A DNA stretch of 64,000 nt from Mycolicibacterium helvum (GTDB lineage: Bacteria > Actinomycetota > Actinomycetes > Mycobacteriales > Mycobacteriaceae): positions 6,200,001-6,264,000 of the forward strand of contig NZ_AP022596.1 of NCBI RefSeq assembly GCF_010731895.1, in the 5' to 3' direction. The position numbers and the translations under genes were made by a program. Of this stretch, positions 34,544 to 44,836 are shown piece by piece. Position 1 is the first letter of the stretch; the number at the start of each line of letters is the position of its first letter. The notes below the pieces were generated by a model, which was given only the letters and a program-made list of their open reading frames with translations, made no database searches and was not told the origin of the DNA.

Positions 34544-34619
34544 GCTAGCCGATTTCCCGGGTCGCTTCGCTCCTGCCCGCCGCTAGCCGATTTCCCGGGT
34601 CGCTTCGCTCCTGCCCGCC
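34544..34619. repeat. two perfect tandem copies of a 38-bp unit
   Basis: The unit begins GCTAGCCGATTTCCCGGGTC and ends in CTCCTGCCCGCC; copies lie at 34544-34581 and 34582-34619 with no mismatch. Each unit carries the GGTCGCTTCGCTCC core, which on the other strand reads GGAGCGAAGCGACC, an imperfectly palindromic stretch that I recognise as a short interspersed element in mycobacterial intergenic DNA. It fills the gap between the ilvE start and the gcvT stop and so lies in the region that would transcribe into ilvE. Confidence 0.88.
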
Positions 34620-34620
34620 G

Positions 34621-35724
34621 CTACCGAGTTTTGACCTCGACGAACGGCGGCTTGACCACCTCGCACTCCAGTGCACGGCCGCGGACGTCGACGTTGACCA
34701 GCGCACCGTCGTCGATTCCGGCGTCGGCGTCGATGAGGGCAAGGGCGATACCGACTTTCAGCGTCGGCGAGAACGTCCCGGACGTTGTGACGCCCACCGG
34801 CTCAGTGCCATCAAGCACGGTCAGATCCTGGCGCAGTACGCCCCTGCCGGTCGCGCGCAGGCCGCGCAGCAGACGACGCGGGCCGGCTTCTTTCTCGGCC
34901 AGCAGGGCTTCGCGGCCCCAGAACGCATCCTTCTTCCAACCGATCGCCCAGCCGCAGCGGGCCTGCAGCGGCGAAATGTCCAGCGACAGCTCGTGGCCGT
35001 GCAGCGGGTAGCCCATTTCGGTGCGCAGGGTGTCGCGTGCACCCAGCCCCGCGAGTTGTCCACCCGCGCCCTGTACCTCGGCAACCAGGGCGTCGAACAC
35101 CACCGGCGCGGAGTCCCACGGCGGCAGCAGCTCGTAGCCGTGCTCGCCGGTATATCCGGTGCGACAGACCCGCACCGTGATGCCATCGACCTCCCCGTCC
35201 CCAAAGCCCATGTAGTCCATGTCGGTGGGCAGGCCCAACGCAGTGAGTACATCGCCCGAGCGGGGGCCCTGAACGGCCAGCACGGCATACGAGCGGTGCT
35301 CGTTGGTGACTGAAATACCAAGTGGCGCAGCCGCTTGCAGGGCGTCGACCACCGCGGCGGTGTTGGCGGCGTTGGGTACCAGGAAGATCTCGTCGTCGCT
35401 GACGTAGTAGGCGATGAGGTCGTCGATCACCCCGCCGTCCGGCGTACAGCACAGGGTGTACTGCGCCTTGCCGGGACCGACCCGGCGCAGATCGTTGGTG
35501 AACGCGGAGTTCACGAATTCCGCGGAGCCCGGGCCGACGACGAGCGCCTTACCGAGGTGGCTGACGTCGAACAGGCCGACCGCTTCGCGGGTGGCGGCGT
35601 GCTCGCCGACCGTCCCGGCGTAGGAAACCGGCATCAGCCAGCCCCCGAACGGCGCGAAGGTGGCGCCCAGCGCGCGGTGCTGACTGTCGAGCGGCCCTAG
35701 CAACAGATCGGATGTGTCGGTCAC
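34621..35724 (-). CDS. gcvT: glycine cleavage system T protein (aminomethyltransferase)
   Basis: 367 aa. Transfers the aminomethyl carbon of lipoyl-bound glycine to tetrahydrofolate, releasing ammonia. Typical segments: [48 protein letters not shown] and the folate-region [25 protein letters not shown] at 35724 is chosen because the longer frame to 35772 would overlap the divergent pepB start at 35765. Homologue of Rv2211c. Only 40 bases separate it from pepB; the cyclase gene found between them in M. tuberculosis is absent. Confidence 0.93.
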   Translation of the reverse strand: MTDTSDLLLGPLDSQHRALGATFAPFGGWLMPVSYAGTVGEHAATREAVGLFDVSHLGKALVVGPGSAEFVNSAFTNDLRRVGPGKAQYTLCCTPDGGVIDDLIAYYVSDDEIFLVPNAANTAAVVDALQAAAPLGISVTNEHRSYAVLAVQGPRSGDVLTALGLPTDMDYMGFGDGEVDGITVRVCRTGYTGEHGYELLPPWDSAPVVFDALVAEVQGAGGQLAGLGARDTLRTEMGYPLHGHELSLDISPLQARCGWAIGWKKDAFWGREALLAEKEAGPRRLLRGLRATGRGVLRQDLTVLDGTEPVGVTTSGTFSPTLKVGIALALIDADAGIDDGALVNVDVRGRALECEVVKPPFVEVKTR

Positions 35725-35764
35725 GGCCAACAACACTAATCCCCCGCGATTAGGGTGAATCCTC

Positions 35765-37288
35765 GTGAGCACTGAAGCCGGCTACCTCGCCCCCACCGTC
35801 ACCGTCGCGACCTCGCTGCCCAAGCGCGCCCTGGGGGCCGTCTTGATCGTCCCCGTCGTGACCGGCCTGGGCGGGGAAGGCAGCGACGGCTCCGCCACCG
35901 TGGTTGGCGGACCGTTCCTCGACGCCGAGACCATCGGCGAGATCCAGGTGAGCCTGCGGGCCTTGGGCGCCAAGGGCGGCGCCGAGCAGCTCACCCGCCT
36001 GCATGTGCCGTCGCTCGCGGTGGGCAGCGTCTTGGCCGTTGGGCTCGGCGCCGACCGTGACGAGTGGCCGGCCGAGGTGATCCGGCGCGCCGCTGGAGTG
36101 GCGGCCCGCTCGCTGTCCGGTGTGGAGACCGTCATCACCACGCTGACCGAGTTGCACCTGGAGGCCGCGGTCGAGGGGCTGATCCTGGGCAGCTACCGGT
36201 TCACCGAGTTTCGCAGCGCCAAGACCGCCCCGAAGGAAGCGGCCCTGGCCAAGATCGTCGCGCTGAGCACCGCAGCCGGCGCCAAGAAGGACGCCGCCCG
36301 GGCCACCGCCATCGCGACCGCGGTGGCTACCGCCCGCGATTTCGTCAACACCCCGCCCAGCCACCTGTTCCCGGGCGAATTCGCCAAGCGCGCCAAGGCC
36401 CTGGGCGAGGCGGCCGGCCTGGAGGTCGAGGTGCTCGACGACAAGGCGCTGGCCAAAGCCGGCTTCGGCGGCATCGTCGGGGTCGGCCAGGGCTCGTCGC
36501 GCCCGCCGCGCTTGGTGCGGCTGGTGTACCGGGGCGGGAAGGGCAAGAAGGCGAAAACCGTCGCCTTGGTCGGCAAGGGCATCACGTTCGACACCGGCGG
36601 CATCTCGATCAAGCCGGCCGCCTCGATGCACCATATGACCTCGGACATGGGCGGCGCCGCGGCGGTGATCGCCACGGTCGTGTTGGCCGCCAAGCAGGGC
36701 CTGCCGCTCGACGTGATCGCCACGGTGCCGATGGCCGAGAACATGCCGTCGTCGACCGCACAGCGCCCCGGTGACGTGCTGACCCAGTACGGCGGGATCA
36801 CCGTCGAGGTGCTCAACACCGATGCCGAGGGGCGGCTGATCCTGGCCGACGCCATCGTGCGGGCCTGCGAGGACGACCCGGACTATCTGATCGAAACCTC
36901 GACGTTGACCGGCGCGCAGACCGTTGCGCTGGGCGCGCGTATCCCCGGCGTCATGGGCAGCGACGAGTTCCGTGACCGGGTGGCCCGGATCTCGCAGGAC
37001 GAGGGCGAGAACGGCTGGGCGATGCCGCTGCCCGACGAGCTCAAGGACGACCTCAAATCGAGCGTGGCCGACCTGGCCAATGTCAGCGCGCAGCGGTTCG
37101 CCGGAATGCTGGTCGCCGGGGTCTATCTGCGCGAGTTCGTCGCCGACGATGTGCAGTGGGTGCATATCGATGTCGCCGGTCCGGCGTACAACACGTCAGG
37201 CCCGTGGGGGTACACCGGCAAGGGCGGCACCGGGGTGCCGACCCGAACGATGTTCGCGGTCCTGGAGGATATCGCCGTCAACGGCTAG
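35765..37288 (+). CDS. pepB: leucyl aminopeptidase (M17 family)
   Basis: 507-aa cytosolic hexameric aminopeptidase with two metal ions. The C-terminal catalytic domain shows [19 protein letters not shown] (metal-binding Lys and Asp), [11 protein letters not shown] and [14 protein letters not shown], the M17 signature. The N-terminal domain (1-170) is the usual macro-like domain. GTG start at 35765. Homologue of Rv2213. Followed by a 136-base gap with a probable bidirectional terminator. Confidence 0.94.
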   Translation: MSTEAGYLAPTVTVATSLPKRALGAVLIVPVVTGLGGEGSDGSATVVGGPFLDAETIGEIQVSLRALGAKGGAEQLTRLHVPSLAVGSVLAVGLGADRDEWPAEVIRRAAGVAARSLSGVETVITTLTELHLEAAVEGLILGSYRFTEFRSAKTAPKEAALAKIVALSTAAGAKKDAARATAIATAVATARDFVNTPPSHLFPGEFAKRAKALGEAAGLEVEVLDDKALAKAGFGGIVGVGQGSSRPPRLVRLVYRGGKGKKAKTVALVGKGITFDTGGISIKPAASMHHMTSDMGGAAAVIATVVLAAKQGLPLDVIATVPMAENMPSSTAQRPGDVLTQYGGITVEVLNTDAEGRLILADAIVRACEDDPDYLIETSTLTGAQTVALGARIPGVMGSDEFRDRVARISQDEGENGWAMPLPDELKDDLKSSVADLANVSAQRFAGMLVAGVYLREFVADDVQWVHIDVAGPAYNTSGPWGYTGKGGTGVPTRTMFAVLEDIAVNG

Positions 37289-37384
37289 CCCAGCGGGAAG
37301 TCGATGCCGTGCTCGGCCAGCGGGCGCGGGTGGTCTCGGTCATGCTTTGACCTTGGCAGCCGGGCTCGCGACTGACATCACCAC

Positions 37385-37426
37385 AGGCCGCCATCCGGTC
37401 TTACCGGCTCGCCGCTAAGACGGCCT
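37385..37426. terminator. probable bidirectional terminator between pepB and ephD
   Basis: Nested inverted repeats between two convergent genes: outer AGGCC (37385) with GGCCT (37422-37426) and inner GTCTTA (37398-37403) with TAAGAC (37416-37421) around a 12-base loop. There is no T tract on either side, as is common for mycobacterial hairpin terminators. The right edge reaches into the ephD stop codon. Confidence 0.42.
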
Positions 37427-39173
37427 AGATGAGCTTCTGGCGCGCGGCGCTGCGCATGATCTGCGGGGCGACGCGCGAGGTGCCGTACAGCAGGTAGGCC
37501 TCCGGGGCGACGGGCCGGATCGCCTTCTTCTTGACGACGGACTCGACGATCGCCTTGGCCACCTTCTCTGGGCCGTAACCGCGCTTGTCGAACCCGGCGG
37601 CGACCTGCTTTTGCCGGGCCGCCACGGCGCCGGCCTTGCCTGCAGGCGCATCCCAGCGCGTGGTGTGGATGATGTTCGTGTTGATCACACCCGGACAGAT
37701 GGTGGTCAATCCGATTCCGGCGGAATCTAATTCGGCACGCAGACAGTCGGAGAACATGTAGACCGCCGCCTTCGACGTGCAGTAGGCGTTCATCGCTTGC
37801 AGCGGCGCGTATGCCGCCATCGACGAGACGTTGACGACGTGACCACCCAGACCGCGGTCGACCATCCGGTTGGCGAACGACCGGCAGCCGTTCACGACGC
37901 CGCCGAGATTCACCTCGAGCACCCGATCCCACTCTTGTGCTGGAGTGTCCAGGAATGAGCCCGCCTGGCCGATGCCGGCATTGTTCACCACGACGTCGGG
38001 CACGCCGTGCTCACGACAGATCCGTTCGGCGAATTCCTCAACAGCCTCGGCGTCGGACACGTCGAGCACGTAGGAGTGCGCGACGCCGCCACTGCCGCTG
38101 ATGTCGGCGGCGGTCTTCTTCACACCGGCCTCGTTCAAATCACTGACCACCACCTCGGCACCCAGTCGGGCGAACAGCAGCGCCGTCTCGCGGCCGATGC
38201 CGCTGCCGGCGCCGGTGACCGATACGAGCATGTCGCCGAATTGCTTTCGCGGCCGATTGACCTGGGCGCGCAACAGCGCACGGCTGGCCGGCTTGCCGTC
38301 GAGGTGCTCGGCAAGCTCGGTGACGGCCGCCGCCAGCACCTGTGGGTGGGAGAACGGCGACCAATGCTTGGCGCGGATATCGCGGCGCCACAACCGCGGC
38401 GCCCAGCGCGCGGTGTCGTCATAGACATAGGGCCGCACGTAGGGGTCGTCGAGGTTGACGATCAGCTGCACTGGGACGTGGACGTAGCGGTCGTTGCGGA
38501 CCCGAAGCAACGAGTGAAAGAAGTTGGCGCGGTATATCTTCAAGCCGTTGGCGGCGTCGGAGGTGTAGGTCTGCCCGTAGTGCCGCTGCTCGACGGGAAT
38601 ACCCCGGTTCAGCAGCTGCTTCAGCGGCGCGGCGGCGGCACGCATCAGCGCCGGGGCCAGGACAGGTATGGAGAATCCCGCCATGTAGCTCAGGTGGGCG
38701 GCCTGAGACAGTGCGCGGGCGAACAGCTTCGGTCGATACGGCCGCTTGAGGCCGTCGCGGACATAACGGCTGAAATGGTCGGCGCCCGGGCCGGACACCG
38801 AGGTGAACGACGCCACCCGGTCGGCCGCTTCGGCGCGGGCCACGTACTCCCACATGGTGGCCGAGCCCCAGTCGTGGGCCAGCACGTGCACGGGCTGGCC
38901 GGGGCTGAACTCGGCGATGACCGCGGCGAAGTCGTCGGCGAGGTGAGCCATCGTGTAATACGAGAACGACTTGGGTCCCGACGAAGCGCCGGCGGCACGG
39001 TTGTCGTAGCGGATCACCCGGAACGTGGGGGCCAGCAGCGGCACCACGGCGTCCCACAATGCGTGCGAGTCGGGCCAGCCGTGGACCAGGACGACGGTCG
39101 GGCCGTCGGGGTTGCCTTCCTCGTAGACCGCAAGCCGGGTTCCGTCGTTGCCGTCGACATAACGCATGGTCAT
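37425..39173 (-). CDS. ephD: EphD-like fusion: alpha/beta hydrolase (epoxide hydrolase) plus short-chain dehydrogenase
   Basis: 582 aa, two domains. Residues about 1-290 form an alpha/beta hydrolase (VLVHGWPDSHALWDAV; nucleophile region AHDWGSATMWEY with Asp as in epoxide hydrolases); about 310-570 form an SDR (VTGAGSGIGRETALL, NNAGIG, and S...YCTSK active site in VSSMAAYAPLQAMNAYCTSKAA). EphD of M. tuberculosis (Rv2214c) affects mycolic acid maturation. The ATG at 39173 follows a GGAGGG site; the frame is open to 39380 but that part overlaps the preceding small gene. Confidence 0.9.
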   Translation of the reverse strand: MTMRYVDGNDGTRLAVYEEGNPDGPTVVLVHGWPDSHALWDAVVPLLAPTFRVIRYDNRAAGASSGPKSFSYYTMAHLADDFAAVIAEFSPGQPVHVLAHDWGSATMWEYVARAEAADRVASFTSVSGPGADHFSRYVRDGLKRPYRPKLFARALSQAAHLSYMAGFSIPVLAPALMRAAAAPLKQLLNRGIPVEQRHYGQTYTSDAANGLKIYRANFFHSLLRVRNDRYVHVPVQLIVNLDDPYVRPYVYDDTARWAPRLWRRDIRAKHWSPFSHPQVLAAAVTELAEHLDGKPASRALLRAQVNRPRKQFGDMLVSVTGAGSGIGRETALLFARLGAEVVVSDLNEAGVKKTAADISGSGGVAHSYVLDVSDAEAVEEFAERICREHGVPDVVVNNAGIGQAGSFLDTPAQEWDRVLEVNLGGVVNGCRSFANRMVDRGLGGHVVNVSSMAAYAPLQAMNAYCTSKAAVYMFSDCLRAELDSAGIGLTTICPGVINTNIIHTTRWDAPAGKAGAVAARQKQVAAGFDKRGYGPEKVAKAIVESVVKKKAIRPVAPEAYLLYGTSRVAPQIMRSAARQKLI

Positions 39174-39201
39174 CAGGACCCTCCAGTGTTTCCGCGAGCG
39201 T

Positions 39202-39546
39202 TCACCGCTCGTCGAGTTCCTCGCGCAGGGCGCGGCGGCGTTCGATCCGCCGCCGGGCGTCGTAGTCGCGCATCCGCTGTGGATACCCGACTTTCTCCAC
39301 GTCGTAGACGGGAATGCCGAGTTGCTCGCCGAGTCGGCGGGCACCGGCGGGACCGCCGGCCGGCCGACGGGTCCACTCACCGTCGGCGGCGACCAGCACG
39401 ATCGTCAGCGGCGTGACACTGGTCTGGGGCTCGACGAATGCCTCGACACCAGTGCGCTGCGCGGCCCACTCCCGCAGATGCTTCTGGTCGGCGGCAACAT
39501 CTGATTCGCCCCGGCGACCGGGCCGGAACCTGTCGAACAGCCCCAA
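39202..39546 (-). CDS. conserved small hypothetical protein upstream of ephD
   Basis: 114 aa, beginning LGLFDRFRPGRRGESDVAAD and containing DKH/ADQKHLREWAAQRTGVEAFVEPQT, a strand VTPLTIVLVAADGEWTRRP, and a basic C-terminus RRRIERRRALREELDER. I recognise this as a recurrent short actinobacterial protein, sometimes labelled oxidoreductase, but it has no catalytic motif I can name. The frame continues far upstream as an antisense shadow of dlaT; the TTG at 39546, about 10 bases after AGAGGAG, is the likely start. It ends 28 bases before ephD and is probably in its operon. Confidence 0.68.
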   Translation of the reverse strand: MGLFDRFRPGRRGESDVAADQKHLREWAAQRTGVEAFVEPQTSVTPLTIVLVAADGEWTRRPAGGPAGARRLGEQLGIPVYDVEKVGYPQRMRDYDARRRIERRRALREELDER

Positions 39547-39711
39547 CTCCGACGCACTCCTCTCGATGGTTCTTCCCGTCGATGGTGCCAGAGAAAACAC
39601 ACGTCGCCCTGAGTGCGTGTGAGTGGCCCGGCAATGACAGGATGGGTACACGACGCTGTGGTAAGCCAGAATTCCGACCCGCACAACTGACCGTTCGAGG
39701 GAGTCAACACA

Positions 39712-41448
39712 ATGGCCGTCTCCGTCCAGATGCCGGCACTCGGTGAGAGCGTCACCGAGGGGACTGTCACCCGGTGGCTGAAACAAGAGGGCGATACCGT
39801 CGAAGTCGACGAACCTCTGCTCGAAGTGTCGACCGACAAGGTCGACACGGAGATTCCCTCGCCGGCGTCGGGCGTGCTGACCAAGATCGTTGCCCAGGAG
39901 GACGACACCGTCGAGGTCGGTGGCGAACTGGCGGTCATCGGCGAAGCCGGCGAGGCGGCGGAGTCCGCTCCTGCCCCGGCCGAGGAACCGGCAGCTCAGC
40001 CCGAGCCGGCCGCCGAAGAGAGCGAGCCCGAACCGGAGCCTGAGCCAGAGCCGGCCGCCCAGCCGGCCGCTGAGTCGTCGGGGTCTTCGACGTCGGTGGT
40101 GATGCCCGAGCTCGGCGAGTCCGTCACAGAGGGCACGGTGACCCGGTGGCTGAAGAAGGTCGGCGACTCCGTCGCGGTCGACGAGCCGCTGGTCGAGGTG
40201 TCCACCGACAAGGTCGATACCGAGATCCCCTCGCCGGTGGCCGGGACGCTGATCAGCATCACCGCCGAGGAGGACGTCACCGTCGCCGTCGGTGGCGAGC
40301 TGGCCAAGGTTGGCGATGCCGGTGCCGCGCCGCAGGCTGCGCCGGCCCCCAAGCCCGAACCGAAGCCGGAACCCAAACCGGAGCCCAAGCCCGAACCGAA
40401 GGCTGAACCCGCACCGGAGCCCAAGCCGCAACCGAAGGCTGAACCCGCACCCAAGCCAGTCCCCGCACCCGCGGCCGCCGACGAGACCGCCGGCGGGGAC
40501 GGCAGCCCCTACGTCACCCCGCTGGTACGAAAGTTGGCCGTCGAGAACGGGATTGACCTCGCGACGGTCAAGGGCACCGGCGTCGGCGGACGGATCCGCA
40601 AGCAGGATGTGCTGGCCGCCGCCGAAGCCAAGGAAGCAGCCAAGAAGGCTCCTGCCGCTCCTGCGGCCGCGCCACCTGCTGCAGCCGCCCCGGCCGCCGC
40701 GGCAACGCCTTCGCCGCTGGCCCATTTGCGCGGCACGACGCAGAAGGCCAACCGGATCCGGCAGATCACCGCCAAGAAGACCCGCGAATCACTGCAGACC
40801 ACCGCGCAGCTGACGCAGACTCACGAGGTCGACATGACCAAGATCGTGGCGCTGCGGGCCAAGGCGAAGAACAGCTTCGCCGAGCGCGAAGGCGTCAACC
40901 TGACGTATCTGCCGTTCATCGCGCGCGCCGTGATCGATGCACTCAAGGCGCATCCGAACATCAACGCCAGCTACAACGAGGACACCAAGGAGATCACCTA
41001 CTACGACGCCGAGAACCTTGGCTTCGCGGTGGACACCGAGCAGGGTCTGCTCTCGCCGGTGGTGCACAACGCCGGTGATCTGTCGCTGGCCGGGTTGGCG
41101 CGCGCCATCCACGACATCGCCGACCGGGCTCGCAGTGGCAACCTCAAACCCGATGAGCTGTCCGGTGGCACGTTCACCATCACCAACATCGGCAGCCAGG
41201 GTGCGTTGTTCGACACCCCGATCCTGGTGCCGCCGCAGGCCGCGATGCTGGGCACCGGCGCGATCGTGAAACGCCCCCGGGTGATCGTCGACGACTTCGG
41301 CAACGAGTCGATCGGCGTGCGATCCATCTGCTACCTCCCACTCACCTACGATCACCGGCTGATCGACGGCGCGGATGCGGGCCGATTCCTGACCACCATC
41401 AAGCGGCGGCTCGAAGAAGGGGCATTCGAGGCCGACCTGGGCCTGTGA
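39712..41448 (+). CDS. dlaT: dihydrolipoamide acyltransferase (E2 of pyruvate dehydrogenase, also peroxynitrite reductase component)
   Basis: 578 aa. Two lipoyl domains (1-80 and 126-205) with lipoylated lysines K43 and K167 in the same [12 protein letters not shown] context, Pro/Ala/Lys/Glu linkers including a KPEP repeat array (about 213-250), a peripheral subunit-binding domain (265-302) and a catalytic domain ending in [15 protein letters not shown] with the active-site His near 548. Homologue of Rv2215 (DlaT/SucB). The enzymes attaching its lipoate, LipB and LipA, are encoded 1 kb downstream. Confidence 0.94.
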   Translation: MAVSVQMPALGESVTEGTVTRWLKQEGDTVEVDEPLLEVSTDKVDTEIPSPASGVLTKIVAQEDDTVEVGGELAVIGEAGEAAESAPAPAEEPAAQPEPAAEESEPEPEPEPEPAAQPAAESSGSSTSVVMPELGESVTEGTVTRWLKKVGDSVAVDEPLVEVSTDKVDTEIPSPVAGTLISITAEEDVTVAVGGELAKVGDAGAAPQAAPAPKPEPKPEPKPEPKPEPKAEPAPEPKPQPKAEPAPKPVPAPAAADETAGGDGSPYVTPLVRKLAVENGIDLATVKGTGVGGRIRKQDVLAAAEAKEAAKKAPAAPAAAPPAAAAPAAAATPSPLAHLRGTTQKANRIRQITAKKTRESLQTTAQLTQTHEVDMTKIVALRAKAKNSFAEREGVNLTYLPFIARAVIDALKAHPNINASYNEDTKEITYYDAENLGFAVDTEQGLLSPVVHNAGDLSLAGLARAIHDIADRARSGNLKPDELSGGTFTITNIGSQGALFDTPILVPPQAAMLGTGAIVKRPRVIVDDFGNESIGVRSICYLPLTYDHRLIDGADAGRFLTTIKRRLEEGAFEADLGL

Positions 41449-41452
41449 CCTT

Positions 41453-42373
41453 ATGGGCCAGCCAGTAGAGGGGCTCGTCGTTGCGATCGCCGGTTCGTCC
41501 GGCCTCATTGGATCGGCGTTGGTGTCGGCGCTGCGCGCCGCCGACCACCGTGTGTTGCGCATCGTCCGCCGGGCGCCGGCCAACAGCGACGAGTTGCACT
41601 GGAATCCCGATAGCGGCGAGTTCGATCCCGCCGGCCTCGAGGGCGTCGACGCGGTGATCAACCTGTGCGGGGTGAACATCGGCGAGAAGCGGTGGTCGGG
41701 CGCGTTCAAGCAGAGCCTGCGCGACAGCCGGATCGGACCCACCGAGGTGATATCGGCCGCGGTCGCCGACGCCGGCGTCCCGGTGCTCATCAACGCCAGC
41801 GCGGTCGGCTATTACGGCGACACTCGCGGCCGGGTCGTCGACGAAACCGCCCCTGCCGGAGGGGGTTTCCTGTCCCGGCTCTGCATCGACTGGGAATCGG
41901 CGACACTGACCGCCGAGGACGCCGGGGCCCGCGTGGTGCTGGCCCGCTCCGGGTTGGTGCTCTCCCCCGGCGGCGGCGTCCTGGCACGGCTGCGTCCATT
42001 GTTCAGCCTGGGCTTGGGGGCTCGGCTGGGCAGCGGGCGGCAGTACATGCCGTGGATCAGCCTCGAGGACGAGATCCGCGGGCTGCTGTTCGCGATCAAC
42101 AACGACGAGATCACCGGCCCGGTCAACTTCACCGGACCGGCGCCGGTGACCAACTCGGAGTTCACCGCGGCGTTGGGCCGGGCGCTGAACCGGCCTACCC
42201 CGTTGCTGGTGCCCGGGTTCGCCTTGCGGACCCTGCTCGGCGAGTTCGCCGACGAGGGGCTGCTCGACGGACAACGGGCCATCCCCGCCGCACTGGAGCG
42301 GGCTGGTTTCGTCTTCCACCACAACACCATCGGCGAGGCGCTGGCGTACGCCACCGCGGCGACCTCGGCGTAG
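41453..42373 (+). CDS. TIGR01777-type NAD(P)-dependent epimerase/SDR39U1-like protein
   Basis: 306-aa extended SDR. N-terminal nucleotide motif [17 protein letters not shown], then [14 protein letters not shown], the [16 protein letters not shown] segment with the YYG typical of this family, and a C-terminal DUF1731 region ([25 protein letters not shown]). Function unknown though very widely conserved. It starts 4 bases after dlaT and ends 13 bases before lipB, so a dlaT-Rv2216-lipB-lipA operon is likely. Confidence 0.88.
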   Translation: MGQPVEGLVVAIAGSSGLIGSALVSALRAADHRVLRIVRRAPANSDELHWNPDSGEFDPAGLEGVDAVINLCGVNIGEKRWSGAFKQSLRDSRIGPTEVISAAVADAGVPVLINASAVGYYGDTRGRVVDETAPAGGGFLSRLCIDWESATLTAEDAGARVVLARSGLVLSPGGGVLARLRPLFSLGLGARLGSGRQYMPWISLEDEIRGLLFAINNDEITGPVNFTGPAPVTNSEFTAALGRALNRPTPLLVPGFALRTLLGEFADEGLLDGQRAIPAALERAGFVFHHNTIGEALAYATAATSA

Positions 42374-42386
42374 TAGCGTCGACTAG

Positions 42387-43061
42387 ATGCGGCAGTCCAT
42401 CCGATCCAGTTCAGCGGGCCTGCAGGTGCGCCAGCTGGGCACCATCGACTATCTGGCCGCCTGGGAGTTACAGCGCGAGGTGGCCGACGCCCGGATCGCC
42501 GGTGGACCTGACACGCTGCTGTTACTGGAGCATCCCGCGGTCTACACCGCGGGCAAGCGCACCGAAGCCCACGAACGGCCGATGGACGGCACCCCCGTTA
42601 TCGATACCGATCGCGGCGGCAAGATCACCTGGCACGGCCCCGGGCAGTTGGTCGGCTATCCGGTGATCGGCCTGGCCGAGCCGCTCGACGTGGTGAATTT
42701 TGTTCGGCGCCTTGAGGAATCGCTGATCCGCGTGTGCGCCGACTTCGGGGTGGATGCCGGCCGCGCGGACGGCCGCTCCGGGGTGTGGCTGCCCGCCGAC
42801 AGCGTTCGTCCGGCCCGCAAGATCGCCGCGATCGGCATTCGGGTGGCCCGCGGGACGACGTTGCACGGGTTCGCCCTGAATTGCGACTGCGACCTGCAGG
42901 CGTACTCGACGATCGTGCCGTGCGGAATCTCCGATGCCGGGGTCACTTCGCTCACGGCAGAACTGGGTCGGCGGGTCGGCGTCGAGGACGTCCGCACCCG
43001 GGTCGCCGAGACGGTGTGCGACGCACTCGATGGCCGCCTGCCCGTAAGCTTGACCACGTGA
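42387..43061 (+). CDS. lipB: lipoyl(octanoyl) transferase
   Basis: 224 aa. Moves octanoyl groups from acyl carrier protein to lipoyl domains via a thioester intermediate. [18 protein letters not shown], the catalytic lysine in [10 protein letters not shown] and the catalytic Cys in [20 protein letters not shown] are visible. ATG start at 42387; an in-frame start further on is also possible because the first ten residues are poorly conserved. Overlaps lipA by four bases (GTGA). Confidence 0.94.
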   Translation: MRQSIRSSSAGLQVRQLGTIDYLAAWELQREVADARIAGGPDTLLLLEHPAVYTAGKRTEAHERPMDGTPVIDTDRGGKITWHGPGQLVGYPVIGLAEPLDVVNFVRRLEESLIRVCADFGVDAGRADGRSGVWLPADSVRPARKIAAIGIRVARGTTLHGFALNCDCDLQAYSTIVPCGISDAGVTSLTAELGRRVGVEDVRTRVAETVCDALDGRLPVSLTT

Positions 43062-44020
43062 CAGTCACTCCGGAGCCCAATGTCGCCGGCCCAGCGGCTC
43101 CGGAAGGCCGCAAGCTGTTGCGGCTGGAGGTCCGCAACGCCGAGACGCCGATCGAGCGCAAGCCGCCGTGGATCAAGACCCGGGCGCGCATGGGCCCGGA
43201 GTACACAAACCTGAAGGCGCTGGTCAAGCGCGAGGGTCTGCATACCGTCTGCGAGGAAGCGGGCTGTCCCAACATCTTCGAGTGCTGGGAAGACCGGGAG
43301 GCGACGTTCCTCATCGGCGGCGAACAGTGCACCCGGCGCTGCGATTTCTGCCAGATCGACACCGGTAAACCAGCGGAGCTGGACCGCGACGAGCCGCGGC
43401 GGGTGGCCGAGAGCGTGGCCGCGATGGGATTGCGCTACGCGACGGTGACCGGGGTGGCTCGCGACGACCTACCTGACGGTGGAGCCTGGCTGTACGCCGA
43501 AACGGTGCGCGCCATCAAGGAACTCAACCCGGCCACCGGGGTGGAGCTGTTGGCTCCTGACTTCAATGGCGAGTCGGACCTGCTGGGCGAGGTGTTCGAT
43601 TCGCGTCCGGAAGTGTTCGCGCACAACGTGGAAACAGTGCCCCGAATTTTCAAGCGGATCCGCCCGGCATTCCGCTACCAACGCAGCCTCGACGTGCTGA
43701 CCGCCGCCCGCGGGGCTGGACTGGTCACCAAGAGCAACCTGATCCTCGGCATGGGCGAGACCATCGACGAGGTGCACACCGCGCTGGCCGATCTGCACGG
43801 TGCCGGGTGCGACATCGTCACCATCACCCAGTACCTGCGTCCGTCGGTGCGCCATCACCCCGTCGAGCGCTGGGTCAAGCCCGAGGAGTTCGTCGACCTG
43901 GCCGCCTACGCCGAAGGGCTGGGATTCGCCGGGGTGCTGTCTGGGCCGCTGGTGCGCTCCTCCTACCGAGCCGGCAGGCTGTACCAGCAGGCTGCAGCGG
44001 CGCACAAGCTCACGCGGTGA
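43058..44020 (+). CDS. lipA: lipoyl synthase (radical SAM)
   Basis: 320 aa. Inserts two sulphur atoms into octanoyl-lipoyl domains. The radical-SAM cluster motif is C-x3-C-x2-C (CTRRCDFC), and the auxiliary cluster ligands are [12 protein letters not shown], with the final RSSYRAG serine. GTG at 43058 overlaps the lipB stop, so the frame's longer form to 42734 is rejected. The sacrificial auxiliary cluster needs an A-type carrier, encoded at 28.9-29.3 kb. Confidence 0.95.
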   Translation: MTVTPEPNVAGPAAPEGRKLLRLEVRNAETPIERKPPWIKTRARMGPEYTNLKALVKREGLHTVCEEAGCPNIFECWEDREATFLIGGEQCTRRCDFCQIDTGKPAELDRDEPRRVAESVAAMGLRYATVTGVARDDLPDGGAWLYAETVRAIKELNPATGVELLAPDFNGESDLLGEVFDSRPEVFAHNVETVPRIFKRIRPAFRYQRSLDVLTAARGAGLVTKSNLILGMGETIDEVHTALADLHGAGCDIVTITQYLRPSVRHHPVERWVKPEEFVDLAAYAEGLGFAGVLSGPLVRSSYRAGRLYQQAAAAHKLTR

Positions 44021-44062
44021 CCGCGGCGTCACGCTGATCGCGGGCCCGTATTCTTGGTAGTT

Positions 44063-44815
44063 ATGGCGAAATCCCGCAACGCTGCCGACAACAAGGCGGC
44101 CAAGGCCGAGGCAAAAGCTGCCAGCAAGGCTGCTGCCAAGCAGCGCCGCAGCCAGCTATGGCAGGCCTTCCAGATGCAGCGCAAGGAAGACAAGCGACTG
44201 CTCCCCTACATGATCGGTGCATTCGTGCTGATCGTGGCCGCTGCTGTGGCGACCGGGGTGCTGGTCGGCGGGTTCACCATGTACATGCTGATCCCGCTGG
44301 GCGTGGTGCTGGGTGCACTGGTGGCGTTCATCATCTTCGGCCGGCGCGCCCAGAAGTCGGTGTTCACCAAGGCTGAGGGCCAGACCGGTGCAGCGGCCTG
44401 GGCGCTGGACAACCTGCGCGGCAAGTGGCGGGTGACCCCGGGGGTTGCGGCCACCGGCCACTTCGATGCGGTGCACCGGGTGATCGGACGGCCCGGCGTG
44501 ATTTTCGTCGCCGAGGGTTCGCCGACGCGGGTCCGGCCACTGCTGGCGCAGGAGAAGAAGCGCACCGCCCGGCTCGTCGGTGACGTCCCGATCTACGACG
44601 TGATCGTCGGAAACGGCGAGGGCGAGGTGCCGCTGTCCAAGCTGGAGCGACATCTGACCAAGCTGCCTGCCAATATCACCGTCAAGCAGATGGACGCTCT
44701 GGAGTCCAAGCTCACCGCGCTGGGCAGCCGGATGGGTCCGGCCGCGATGCCGAAGGGGCCGCTGCCCGCACAGGCAAAGATGAAGGGCGTGCAGCGCACG
44801 GTGCGGAGGCGCTGA
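44063..44815 (+). CDS. DUF4191 membrane protein (Rv2219-like)
   Basis: 250 aa. An Ala/Lys-rich N-terminal helix (1-35) is followed by two membrane segments (about 52-72 and 77-97) and a cytoplasmic C-terminal domain with VIGRPGVIFVAEG and PVY/PIYDVIVGNGEGEVPLSKL. Function unknown. ATG at 44063 gives the same length as the M. tuberculosis protein. This is the last gene in the window that follows M. tuberculosis order; there an RDD protein and glnA1 come next. Confidence 0.87.
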   Translation: MAKSRNAADNKAAKAEAKAASKAAAKQRRSQLWQAFQMQRKEDKRLLPYMIGAFVLIVAAAVATGVLVGGFTMYMLIPLGVVLGALVAFIIFGRRAQKSVFTKAEGQTGAAAWALDNLRGKWRVTPGVAATGHFDAVHRVIGRPGVIFVAEGSPTRVRPLLAQEKKRTARLVGDVPIYDVIVGNGEGEVPLSKLERHLTKLPANITVKQMDALESKLTALGSRMGPAAMPKGPLPAQAKMKGVQRTVRRR

Positions 44816-44836
44816 CAAGCGTGGGGGGCCGATCGT

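Noticed and set aside
34544..34619. Short repeat as possible CRISPR.
   Set aside because: Only two head-to-tail copies without spacers and no cas genes.
35750..37165. 471-codon minus-strand open frame opposite pepB.
   Set aside because: Low-complexity His/Gln/Gly-rich shadow of an M17 aminopeptidase gene.
39547..40725. Long minus-strand open frame opposite dlaT, giving a Gly-rich repetitive protein.
   Set aside because: Antisense shadow of the dlaT linker repeats; only its last part (39202-39546) outside dlaT looks like a protein.
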